Shown here piece by piece: positions 37,644 through 46,663 of a stretch of 64,000 bases of DNA. The notes beneath the pieces were generated by a model, which made no database searches, was not told the DNA's origin, and saw only the letters and a program-made list of their open reading frames with translations. Each line of letters begins with the position of its first letter. Positions within the stretch are counted from its first letter, which is position 1. This stretch comes from Flectonema sp. DT1601 (lineage: Eukaryota > Euglenozoa > Diplonemea > Diplonemida > Diplonemidae): the NCBI GenBank assembly GCA_964019425.1, contig OZ025809.1, forward strand, positions 1-64,000, given 5' to 3'. The translations under genes and the position numbers were made by a program.

Positions 37644-38828
37644 TTAATCTGCGCCCAGGACTGATTTAGACCTGATTCTGTTCAGCATCGTCTTGTTGGA
37701 TGCTTTCTTCGGAGGTGCCTTCGTGACTGGTGCTGTTGTGACTTCAGCAGTTGGAGGCTGTGCCGGCTTACCGTGCACCGGAGGTTTCATGTTCTGAGGT
37801 TGCACTTCAGTTGATTCTGCAATAGGAGACCCTTCCGGCGATGAAGACTGTTGAAGAACGGAGTGTTCGATCGAGAGTTTCTGCTCGTGCATTTGGTTAA
37901 GCCGAGCTAACAACTCCGATATTCTTCGTGACAGGTTAGCCACTTCGTCGGTGAGTCGGGAGTTCTGTTCCTGCATTTTAACTTGCTGTTTCAGAAGATC
38001 TTGGATGCGAGCGTCTCTGTCTTCTAATGACGCCGGTGTCCGTGCTGACTGAACCTTCTGTTGTTGATCTTGACGAGCCATGAGATCCGAGGCCTGTTCT
38101 GTTAAGCCCGTCACTTTGTCGGTTAGGTGGCCGTTCTGGACCTGCATCTGTCGCTGTTGTTTGAGAAGTTCTCCGATTCGAGTGTCCTTAGCGGAGTCGG
38201 ATGGGGACGTAGTGTCAGTTGGGGTGCTGTTGTCCGGTGAAGGAGCAGAGTCATCAGGTGAGCTATCATCTATTGTTGAAGTAGGGAGCGATGGATATTC
38301 CGCTTCGTTACGTGGTGGCGGTTCTCGTTTGGACTCTCGGTTTATAGTCAGGAGGCCATGTCCCTTGCAGTGAACGGTGGAGAAGGTCGGTTCTTCTAGT
38401 GATTTCACTACAAAGAAACCTCTGCTACCCTTCTTCCTGTGGTGAGTCGCTGTGTCTACAATCCAACCCTGACCACCTAGAATCTTGATGAGGTCTGTAG
38501 TGCTGATCCTATGGAGAGAGGGACCTGTTATGAAGTAGCGGGTACCCGGTGTTGGAGGAGGCATGGCTAGTTGTCCCAGAGTCTTACGTGTATCTAGTTC
38601 CCTTCCCGGGTAAGTAACTAAACCAAGCTTCTTCGTTCCACGAAGAAGGATGACTGCCGCGTCGCAATAATCTGCAGCCTTGCGGGCAGTATTTAAGTCT
38701 GCTGTGTCCAGTCTGATCACGACTGTTTTCGGTAGGTCTTCTTGTATGTGTCTCGAAGCAGAGATAAAGAAGCCCTTGTGTTCCGCTGGAACGTGCGCTT
38801 GCAGGCGGTGAACTGCATCAGTAGGCAT
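37644..38828 (-). CDS. ORF1-type protein, second part
   Basis: 394 codons continuing the product at 38,818-39,585 in another frame; the frames meet around 38,820. A first block with VVIRLDTADLN and AVILLRGTKKL, then RYFITGPSLHRISTTDLIKIL ... LLTINRESKR, look like two RRM-like domains. A P/S/D-rich linker and two coiled-coil heptad repeats (LLKQQRQMQVQNGHLTDKV and LLKQQVKMQEQNSRLTDEV) follow. The second block matches the C-terminal part of the unit A protein. Composition is typical of LINE ORF1p. Confidence 0.55.
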   Translation of the reverse strand: MPTDAVHRLQAHVPAEHKGFFISASRHIQEDLPKTVVIRLDTADLNTARKAADYCDAAVILLRGTKKLGLVTYPGRELDTRKTLGQLAMPPPTPGTRYFITGPSLHRISTTDLIKILGGQGWIVDTATHHRKKGSRGFFVVKSLEEPTFSTVHCKGHGLLTINRESKREPPPRNEAEYPSLPTSTIDDSSPDDSAPSPDNSTPTDTTSPSDSAKDTRIGELLKQQRQMQVQNGHLTDKVTGLTEQASDLMARQDQQQKVQSARTPASLEDRDARIQDLLKQQVKMQEQNSRLTDEVANLSRRISELLARLNQMHEQKLSIEHSVLQQSSSPEGSPIAESTEVQPQNMKPPVHGKPAQPPTAEVTTAPVTKAPPKKASNKTMLNRIRSKSVLGAD

Positions 38829-39585
38829 CAGTATGCATACGAAGGTTCACCGATGACACCTTCGGGGTGCGGACTTTAGATGCCCATATCTGGTGACGGT
38901 CTATGGGAGAGAAAGAGTGGTTCTTCGCAAAGTCGTTGTAGATCTTCAAGGCCGCTGCAGATAGATCCGAGGTTGAGAGTGCTTCGGTCTCGCCGTGTCC
39001 AGAGTGGTAGTTCAGTTGAACCACTCCGTTCGATACTGGATCCCCGCCCGAACGGACTAAAAGTTTGGCTATGGAGCCTGAGATTGTCGTTGCGTAGGCC
39101 TTGCGGACTACCGTCTTACCATCTAAGAGCAAAGGTACTTGAACAAGGGTACCTTTACCCGGGTCTTCAGTTGTAATTGCCGTTAAACGGCCTGTGTTGC
39201 TTCGTCGTTGGAGTTGTGGTATCTGGTCTGTCGGTAACAGAAATACAGCCGAAGCCACTGCAGGGTTGTTGATGACTTCACAGCCATCTTTGACCTTAAG
39301 GTCCCAATCCTCGTCGCGGAGTTGAGCCTTCCCCCACGGTTTTGCTGGTTTAAGTTGCCTGGACACTACTGTTGCCCAGGTCGAGTTCTTCTTCGTATCT
39401 TCAGAACCCGTCTGCCTCGGTGTTTTCGACTTTGGTCTCGGTGATGGAGCCGTTCTCGGTGGAGCTGCCTTCGGTCTCGACACTGATGGCGGCGGAGGTC
39501 GCTTGTTCCTGCCATCCTGCGTGTTAGCTACCATGCTTAGCAGGGCGCTTAACAAGGTCTTCAACTGGACCCTCTTCTTTTTCAT
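38818..39585 (-). CDS. ORF1-type protein, first part
   Basis: 255 codons starting MKKKRVQLKTLLSALL. A P/R/K-rich region (about 20-65) leads to a globular block with AVASAVFLLPTDQIPQLQ and GTLVQVPLLLDGKTVVRKAY. It overlaps the following frame by a few bases near a short direct duplication (ACTGATGCCT), so one original product split over two frames is the simplest view. Confidence 0.5.
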   Translation of the reverse strand: MKKKRVQLKTLLSALLSMVANTQDGRNKRPPPPSVSRPKAAPPRTAPSPRPKSKTPRQTGSEDTKKNSTWATVVSRQLKPAKPWGKAQLRDEDWDLKVKDGCEVINNPAVASAVFLLPTDQIPQLQRRSNTGRLTAITTEDPGKGTLVQVPLLLDGKTVVRKAYATTISGSIAKLLVRSGGDPVSNGVVQLNYHSGHGETEALSTSDLSAAALKIYNDFAKNHSFSPIDRHQIWASKVRTPKVSSVNLRMHTDAY

Positions 39586-39655
39586 TGTTTTTTGGAGATG
39601 TTACTGAGGGGAGACGCACCTTACTGCTCTTTCACCGTATTGTTTGGATCGAGAT

Positions 39656-39692
39656 CAATAAAGTACAGAAACTGTAGCTTTAGAATCGTTGG
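39656..39692 (-). other. Spliced-leader copy 2
   Basis: Identical over 37 nt to 14,695-14,731 and ending ACAGTTTCTGTACTTTATTG on the minus strand. The bases after it (ATCTCGATCC) and before it (CCATTTTAGGG) differ from those of copy 1, so the SL is the only shared part and marks the 5' end of the copied RNA. Confidence 0.8.
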
Positions 39693-40654
39693 CCCTAAAA
39701 TGGACGGTTATTTTTGGAATGACTAATATAACAAAAATACGAGTTTCTCATCTCTTAATAAGTAGAACATCTGTTTTCGAAATCCAACTTTACTTTCATC
39801 TGATTACAGGGAACATATTAAAGGTTGCTTATTACCTGAAAAAGAGATAACTAAAATAGTTCAACAAATCGACTACTCCAATCACTGACGCATGTCAAAG
39901 AAATCAACAAAACCTAACTTAAAGAGGAGACACGTGCTGGGCATGGTCAACAAGATTTTTCATCGCATAAAAAATAGAAAAAACATATTTCAAATAAACA
40001 GAAGATTGCAACTATTGAGCTTGCGGTTGTTGCACGTCGTTCGACACGAATTCAACTTAATTATTTTAGACACACCATGGTTTACTATCTGTGAACAGAA
40101 CACAAATCTAACAACAGTACGTAACGACATTGGCAAGTAAAAGAGTTCATTAATCTCCTTCTGATCAAGAGAGAGATTTAATGAACAGATGAAAGGAATT
40201 TAAGTACGAACCAAAACTCCTCACGAGATAGTTGGTTGAAAGCATGTGATGAAAAAAAAAGAATTAAAAGCACGTAATGTATCGCGTTATGGGGTAGGAG
40301 GGTGCATGGACGCTCATTCGCAAAAGGAACACTTTGGATGAAAAAATTCTCAAACCAAACCTTTTGACAAAAGTTTAGTTAGGCGAAAGTCACCGAAAAT
40401 TCCGATTCATCAGGCAAAACACAGCCATCGGAGGAAGAAGCTGGCAAACTTTGCTGCATAATTATCTATCGGCAAAGACACGTACCAGAATTATTCTTCT
40501 TTCCACAGTAGTTACAAAAAATAGGATTAGCTGCTTTGTTTGAATTACGAAACTACTGCATTAAAACATAGATTAGGTACGAAAGATCACTTCAATTTCG
40601 TCCTAACTGTAAGAGGGACAACTGTTGTCTCCGTACTTCTACTAACAAAATACT
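39693..40654. other. Intergenic stretch
   Basis: 962 AT-rich bases without a recognisable gene. The right end should hold the 3' UTR of the LEPTTP gene. No repeat shared with the rest of the window was noticed. Confidence 0.5.
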
Positions 40655-43345
40655 TCACACACTCATATCACGCTCTCTTTTCACAGATTTCTTTTGGAAT
40701 AGTTTACGAAGACCTGTAGCTGCTACAGCAGCAAAGACGGCCGCTGGCTCCTCTCGATGGGTTACAGGCTTCGCTGTTTCAAGTTGCGAAAGGTGAAGAA
40801 AGTCGAGAATTTGCTTCTGAGATACAGAGATACCAGGAGAATCTTTCAAAAGCTGCATCCCACATGTAGTCAGAGGTTTCACTTCCAGCTTATGACCCTT
40901 CTGAGACCCACCAGTGGATTCATTCCGCAGAGATTGATGTGCAGTTGATTCTGGTTGTTCATCAATGCAGCTGTTGAAAAATTGAAGTATTTTTTTGTTC
41001 TCCGCAGTTATTCCAGCTTCTTGCGCCAGGACAAACAGGGTACTCCAGCTCTTCTGAACTTCCGTCATCGGTGGTTCCCCACTAGCAGCAGTCAACAAGA
41101 AGCTAATAACGCAATCTCTTTCAGGAGTCTGAGAGCAAGTTTTCAGCGCACGAAAAGTTTCCCATTTATGCTCCATGTGTGTAGTACTTGAAACTTGCTC
41201 TGCCGCGTTCTGTTCAGAGGGCGTGCACTCATTCAGAAACTTTAAAACGTCTCCACACTGATTGGCACACTTTGCTAATTCAGCAAGTGATTCGAATCTT
41301 CTTCTACGATGTAAATGCGGAGGTATTAATTCCTTTGGAATGCAGCTGAGTAAATATCCAAGAACGTCTGCATCTTTCGGCTCTGCAGGACACATCCGTA
41401 GAGCTTCAAGATGTGGCATGCTTGGGTACTGAGACTTCTCAGTTGAGTCTTTCGGACCATCCAATTTCTCGCAAGTGACACCCGAGTCGGAAGTAATTAC
41501 CAAAACTGGGACATCCGATTTATAATTATCAAATGTCTTCACTTTGCAGTTTGGGAAATCGCTAACCTGAAATACCGTCGGATCCACATTATGAATATCT
41601 GATATTGATCCGAATATCGTTGGAGTCGTTGGTTCTAAGTGCTCTTGGTTATGATCGCCCATAGTACGGTAAGTCTCCTCAAGATCTAATTCACTCGGCA
41701 ATGCAACTGGGGGCGCCGACCCATGTATGCGGGGTGTAGTGGGTTCCAATCCTTCTTCGAGTTGAAAACTTGCAACTGTTGGTGTTGTCGGTTCCAAATC
41801 GTTGTTTTCTCCCGATTCCAACTTCAAATCCAAAGTTGGTGGAACGAATGTCTTAACTTTTGGTGTAGTGGGTTCCAATCCTTCTTCGAGTTGAAAACTT
41901 GCAACTGTTGGTGTTGTCGGTTCCAAATCGTCGTTCTCTCCCAATTCCAACGTCAAATCCAAAGTTGGTGGAACAAATGTCTTAACTTTTGGTGTAGTGG
42001 GTTCAAGAACATCTTCCTCTCGGGTCGGTTCTAACGTAAAATTGATATCTTCAAATGAACTTATTGTAGGAGTCGTTGGTTCTAGTGTCATTTCCGGCGA
42101 CAACATTCTCATGGCGGGTAATATTTCGGTACCCATATCAAACGGCAAGTTAGAGTTCGTAGGAGTTACACTAATACTTGGCATTAATTCATCCTTTGGG
42201 TCAAGACCATCAATTCGTGGAGTGGTTGCATGCAAATAATCTTCCTCATCGTACACTATTTTTTCACTAGAGTGCATTGGGGTAACAGAAATTCCAGGGA
42301 TTCTCCCCTTAGTAATTTCTGAGCGGGGTCTTTCCGGAGTGCGTTCTGCGTTCGGTTGCGAGTCCATCTTGAGTTCAATCATAACAGGTTCTTCAGCTGA
42401 TGACTCTTCCTCAGCCTCTGATGTGTCTGGATCGCATTGTTTGAATGTGATTTCAGAGGTTTCATTTTTAAAGGGTGGGATTGCTATTTTGTTGCTTTCC
42501 GGAGGCTTTTTCTCTTGCGAGGTCGTCGATGCAGATACGTATCGTTTATCAGTTACACCACTTTTCCGATTATCCTGGGCCCTAAGGATTTCGGAGAACA
42601 TGTGCGTCTGCGGAGATTTAGCAGGGGATACTGACGTTGTTCCCTGCGTGCCTCGAGCAGTCCCCTCCTCAGGAAGCGAAATTGTTGAAGCGTCGGAACC
42701 TACTTGTTCAACGCTACTCAAGTCGCTGATTGCGCCCTCTCCTTCATCTTCAAATTGCGGGCACAGGTCCCGAATTGCTTCATGAACCCCGATATCCGTA
42801 AACAGCGGGATTGTGGTTTTTCTACCGCGAGAACAACACCTTTCCACTCGCGCTGGAGAGGTGTTCTGCAGTAACGGACGTGCAGATGACGGTGAATCGC
42901 TATTGGTGTTTTGAAGTGGAACTTCCTTAGCTGGTGAGTAATTCTGCAGCTGTGCACTTGGTACTCTCCATCCCTCAACAGAAACATTGACTATTGAAGA
43001 AATTATTTTCTTTTGTGGGGTAGGAGACGAAGGAGGGGACCTATTTATTGAATGTAACGTCTCTCCTCTTTTCAACTGCGGCTGATACATTGCCGGTGCA
43101 GACTCCTTTACAAGGGTCGGGGGCGATATCAAAACTGACTGGTCTTTCGAATCAATTTTCCAGACTTGCGGTAGCGGGTATCTTGCTGGCGTCATCGATC
43201 TTATTGGTGTGCCCCATACAACTTTACCTGGATCGTTATCTACTGGAAATGGAAGTCGTCGTTTCCCTTTTGTTGGAGGACTCTTTTGAGTACGTCGTGA
43301 GGGCGGAGGTTCGCTTTGTCCTCGCCGGGCCACTACGGCCGTCAT
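40655..43345 (-). CDS. LEPTTP-repeat protein with C-terminal helical repeats
   Basis: 896 residues; the ATG lies nine bases after an acceptor-like TTCTCTCACAG (AG at 43,355-43,356). The first 400 residues are P/S/T/K/R-rich and probably disordered. Between about 390 and 590 LEPTTP followed by K/T-V or R/T-I recurs about seven times, with one ~120-bp near-identical duplication (41,745-41,985). The C-terminal ~250 residues contain about five degenerate units of the form F/W-x2-L-x2-L ... V/I-L-x-F-L-x2-C. TP sites suggest proline-directed phosphorylation. I recognise no family. Confidence 0.7.
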   Translation of the reverse strand: MTAVVARRGQSEPPPSRRTQKSPPTKGKRRLPFPVDNDPGKVVWGTPIRSMTPARYPLPQVWKIDSKDQSVLISPPTLVKESAPAMYQPQLKRGETLHSINRSPPSSPTPQKKIISSIVNVSVEGWRVPSAQLQNYSPAKEVPLQNTNSDSPSSARPLLQNTSPARVERCCSRGRKTTIPLFTDIGVHEAIRDLCPQFEDEGEGAISDLSSVEQVGSDASTISLPEEGTARGTQGTTSVSPAKSPQTHMFSEILRAQDNRKSGVTDKRYVSASTTSQEKKPPESNKIAIPPFKNETSEITFKQCDPDTSEAEEESSAEEPVMIELKMDSQPNAERTPERPRSEITKGRIPGISVTPMHSSEKIVYDEEDYLHATTPRIDGLDPKDELMPSISVTPTNSNLPFDMGTEILPAMRMLSPEMTLEPTTPTISSFEDINFTLEPTREEDVLEPTTPKVKTFVPPTLDLTLELGENDDLEPTTPTVASFQLEEGLEPTTPKVKTFVPPTLDLKLESGENNDLEPTTPTVASFQLEEGLEPTTPRIHGSAPPVALPSELDLEETYRTMGDHNQEHLEPTTPTIFGSISDIHNVDPTVFQVSDFPNCKVKTFDNYKSDVPVLVITSDSGVTCEKLDGPKDSTEKSQYPSMPHLEALRMCPAEPKDADVLGYLLSCIPKELIPPHLHRRRRFESLAELAKCANQCGDVLKFLNECTPSEQNAAEQVSSTTHMEHKWETFRALKTCSQTPERDCVISFLLTAASGEPPMTEVQKSWSTLFVLAQEAGITAENKKILQFFNSCIDEQPESTAHQSLRNESTGGSQKGHKLEVKPLTTCGMQLLKDSPGISVSQKQILDFLHLSQLETAKPVTHREEPAAVFAAVAATGLRKLFQKKSVKRERDMSV

Positions 43346-43654
43346 TTAGTTGGTCTGTGAGAGAATTTTCATAAAGCTCACTCGGTAAGTAAAGCTGAAA
43401 GTGTACTTACAACTTGACAACGTCAATCACTTGCACTACATTTCTTGCTTTAATAATAGAAATGAAAAACAAACAAATTGCGTACGAAAAAAGGCTAGAT
43501 GAAACAAGGAAATAGGCACAAGCGACGAAAGGCTAGGGATTTAGTGAAAGTTGCTATTTTTGTTTTGCCAACATCCTGCTCACTGGTAGCGTGCTAAAAA
43601 AATTGGTTTAGATATTCAGCTTTAAGATAGGGATGGTTTGTGTACATCACTTGC

Positions 43655-46432
43655 TCAATTATCAAGAAGATGTTTCATGTTATTTTTCTCAAGGAACAAA
43701 ACGGCCTTAGACGTTACAAGGAACCATTCTGACTTCACATGGGCAAAGTGTTTTTCGAGGTAATTAATAACGAGAGCAGTTACAGTAAAGACATCCGAAG
43801 AATGATCTTTAGAAATTGAAAGGAGGGAAAACAGCTCCGCAGAAGGCATCCACGAACCGTCTGCAGACTGAAGAAAGATAATATCATCGGGAACCATTTC
43901 AATGGCGGTACTGACTTGACGACTGGCAGCTGGAGCAATATCAAGGTCATCATCTTCGCATTCAGCTAACTCCGCTTCCATGGAAAAAGATTCCACACGA
44001 AGTGGCTTTGATTTTCCCTTCTTTGATTTGAAACACCCTTTTGCATCTCTCCTGGACATTCTCGGTGCTTCTGATATACGACTGGACCTGACTGTTGCTA
44101 GTGAACTCTTGCTTGGGTGTTTTACGTTGACATCAATCTTACGAATAGACTTAACAGCATTACAAGACCCATCTTCGTCAACAGCAACAAAGGATGTAAA
44201 TTTTGACAAAACGTTGTGGCTTAGAGACAGTCTGACAGCCTCTTGGGATATTTCCTGACTCCATTCTCCAATTCTAAGCATGTCTTCTATTTCACGTATT
44301 CTCTTTGCTGCAGCCAGCTGATGCAGTCTGCAATCTTTAACTAATTCGAAGTTGTAGTTTTTATGGATTTCGTCCCCGTGCTGAACGTGTGTCAGGTTAC
44401 CGTTCTCTTGTGGCATGTAGTCTAACAGATGCAACAGTTTCTGTTTATCTGCACTCGTAAGTAAAATAGTTTTCACAGTACCATCCGACTGTCTCAGTGA
44501 AAGACACTCGCCCAATTTTTTACAAGAAAAGGAAATGTCTGAACGAGTAATTTCCCGATTCGGCTTGTTCCCCAGAACTAGTTTACCCGATGGTGTTAGA
44601 GTTGCCTTGATTGATAATGGTGCTTTCTTTGGGATGCCATTTATACTCGTAATAACAATTGGTTCCGGAAATAGATCCGTTAAAGAACTCGCAGACATTC
44701 CTCTTGAGAGTGCGTGTCTGACAAGTGATGAAGCCTCTCTGTGTGATAAAGGTTCTCCGGTTTTAGTTTCTATTAACTCTTTGCTTAAAGTTTTTACTGA
44801 CTGTTCACCAATCAAATAGGTTGTGGTTTCAGGGAAACAGGTAATGTTTACACCTCCTTTAAGATGAACACTGTTACCCGCAAGTTGACTTACATCAAAG
44901 TGCTCTGGAGCGAATCCAAATAATAATGTTCGGGTTTGAGATGGTAACATTGAAATGCCTTCATTCTTGAAGGTAGGGAAACATGGTTTGAATCCTTCGA
45001 TGTCTCGTAACAAGCCCAGCGAAAGTCCTCCCAAAACAGGCTGCAGCGCATCTTGAGAAACAGCAGCAACTTGTGAAGCAATTTCACTCGTTTGGACAAA
45101 ATACGCCGATCCTGAACTAAATCTAGCGAGCCCCTCAATCAAGTCTCGACTGCAACCGTCACCGAGTCCAATAGCAGAGATGCGAGACATTCGGGAAAGA
45201 GAGAACACGGTTTTGAGAGTGGCGTCCGTGTTTTTAACAGCCCCGTCAGTCAAAATAATAATTTGAGTGGGATTTACAATCGAGTTCCTGGCAGCTTCTA
45301 AGGGATCATTCAGGTTGGTGCCTTTCAGGTCTGCAGATAAATTTGTTATGAATTTTCGGGCACTTGCGAGAGATTTGCTTGACAATGGTTGAAAATCGAA
45401 CGTCGCACTATTTTGTTTCCGACTTTTTGAAAATAGTGATTTAAAAGTACTACCGAAGCGAACGATATTAAACTTTGTTCCCTCAGGTATCGACTGAACA
45501 AAATATTTCATGCATCGCTCTGCCTGTTGAATCCTCGTTCCTCTCATCGACCCTGAACAGTCGACTAAAAATAACAAATTAGGAATTTCACCATCAGTCC
45601 CAACATATTCTCCGCTCACTGGAATGGCAAGAGAGAATTCCTCTGTGACAAACTTACCGACACTACCAACACCAACACTGGCAGATACTTTAATGGTGTC
45701 CGTGTTGAAGTTCTGTTTATCTTTCCTTGATATGTTGATAATAATATCTTTCAGAGAATTAACATCTCCGACTTCAAACAACAGTTCCTCAGAAGGAGCG
45801 ATGGTTATCTCGGGTACGACAGTGGAGGGTTTGCTCTTGCGAGATAACGGGTCATCTCCTTCGGGGAAAAGAGTTTCCTTCGGTTCGTATGTCGGAATGA
45901 GAGACTGCGGGATAGTAATTTGACCCTTTTTCAATTCAGTTCCGGGTGTTAAGGAAACGGCGAGTAGGTACTTCAGTCTAATGATGACCGATGTCGAAGG
46001 TGGTACGATTCCGATATTGAAGACAAGAATGTCAGTTGTGTTTCCAGTTTCTGCGAGGATTGCAGACTGTGAGCTGGCTATCGCATCTTCGTAGTCATCC
46101 CGAGCTTCGTCCTTCTCTTTGATGAGACACTTAATTACTCTTTTATCAATTATTATCTCACAAGATGTTATTACGCAGTTTGGATCAATTGGGTGCTGAT
46201 ACTTTACTTCAATAGCATTCTCATGGGAAGTATTTGAAAATATCTGCTCCACTTCAACTGTTGCGGCGATGTCATCAGCGGATACCAAATACTTTAGTCC
46301 TACCAGAGGACAGGGTTGAAATTCAGGTTGATTCTTCGGCTTACAACCAGCCACTTCAACTGTCGCGGCGATGTCATCAGCTTGCTTACAACCCGGACGG
46401 ATAAGATATCCACAGCAACCTGGTCTTCTCAT
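43655..46432 (-). CDS. VIT and VWA domain protein
   Basis: About 925 residues if translation starts at MRRPGCCGYL (46,432). A VIT domain (about 30-170, with VEVEQIFSNTSHENAIEVKYQHPID) is followed by a von Willebrand A domain (about 280-450). Its metal-ion site is complete: DCSGS, GTN and TDGAV. The C-terminus has a basic linker and a conserved VPDDIIFLQSADGSW region as in VWA5A and PARP4/inter-alpha-inhibitor relatives. No signal peptide, so probably cytosolic. The N-terminus repeats ADDIAATVEV twice, from a ~28-bp duplication at about 46,255 and 46,353. Confidence 0.88.
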   Translation of the reverse strand: MRRPGCCGYLIRPGCKQADDIAATVEVAGCKPKNQPEFQPCPLVGLKYLVSADDIAATVEVEQIFSNTSHENAIEVKYQHPIDPNCVITSCEIIIDKRVIKCLIKEKDEARDDYEDAIASSQSAILAETGNTTDILVFNIGIVPPSTSVIIRLKYLLAVSLTPGTELKKGQITIPQSLIPTYEPKETLFPEGDDPLSRKSKPSTVVPEITIAPSEELLFEVGDVNSLKDIIINISRKDKQNFNTDTIKVSASVGVGSVGKFVTEEFSLAIPVSGEYVGTDGEIPNLLFLVDCSGSMRGTRIQQAERCMKYFVQSIPEGTKFNIVRFGSTFKSLFSKSRKQNSATFDFQPLSSKSLASARKFITNLSADLKGTNLNDPLEAARNSIVNPTQIIILTDGAVKNTDATLKTVFSLSRMSRISAIGLGDGCSRDLIEGLARFSSGSAYFVQTSEIASQVAAVSQDALQPVLGGLSLGLLRDIEGFKPCFPTFKNEGISMLPSQTRTLLFGFAPEHFDVSQLAGNSVHLKGGVNITCFPETTTYLIGEQSVKTLSKELIETKTGEPLSHREASSLVRHALSRGMSASSLTDLFPEPIVITSINGIPKKAPLSIKATLTPSGKLVLGNKPNREITRSDISFSCKKLGECLSLRQSDGTVKTILLTSADKQKLLHLLDYMPQENGNLTHVQHGDEIHKNYNFELVKDCRLHQLAAAKRIREIEDMLRIGEWSQEISQEAVRLSLSHNVLSKFTSFVAVDEDGSCNAVKSIRKIDVNVKHPSKSSLATVRSSRISEAPRMSRRDAKGCFKSKKGKSKPLRVESFSMEAELAECEDDDLDIAPAASRQVSTAIEMVPDDIIFLQSADGSWMPSAELFSLLSISKDHSSDVFTVTALVINYLEKHFAHVKSEWFLVTSKAVLFLEKNNMKHLLDN

Positions 46433-46663
46433 TTCAGTTGTTGTTTTTAATATAACTGTGTAGACAATTAACGTAAATCCTGGATGTCCTTTACGACCAA
46501 TTTCTTGTCGCACAAGAGGTACTTAATAATTTTAACCAAAACTTAAAAGAACAGGTGGAAACCAGTCATACTTTATATTTAGACTTGTAATGGTCTTCAT
46601 CCCTGATACTTCGAGGGAATAATACGATTCGTTGTTTTGAAAGAATAATAATATGCCGCTCTG

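Larger units (their letters stand above)
37601..39692 (-). mobile_element. SL-headed ORF1-like retroelement unit B
   Basis: A minus-strand unit that begins with a perfect 37-nt SL copy (39,692-39,656), followed by a ~70-base leader and ORF1-type frames, and ends about 40 bases after their stop at the R1 repeat. No A tail and no endonuclease or RT are present, so the 3' part is missing or was never copied. It is not the same family as unit A over most of its length, but shares the RRM-like block and the SL. Confidence 0.65.

Noticed and set aside
14695-39692. The 37-nt sequences as SL RNA genes
   Set aside because: No GT donor follows the SL core, no Sm site or terminator is seen, and each is joined to a long frame; an already spliced SL fits better.
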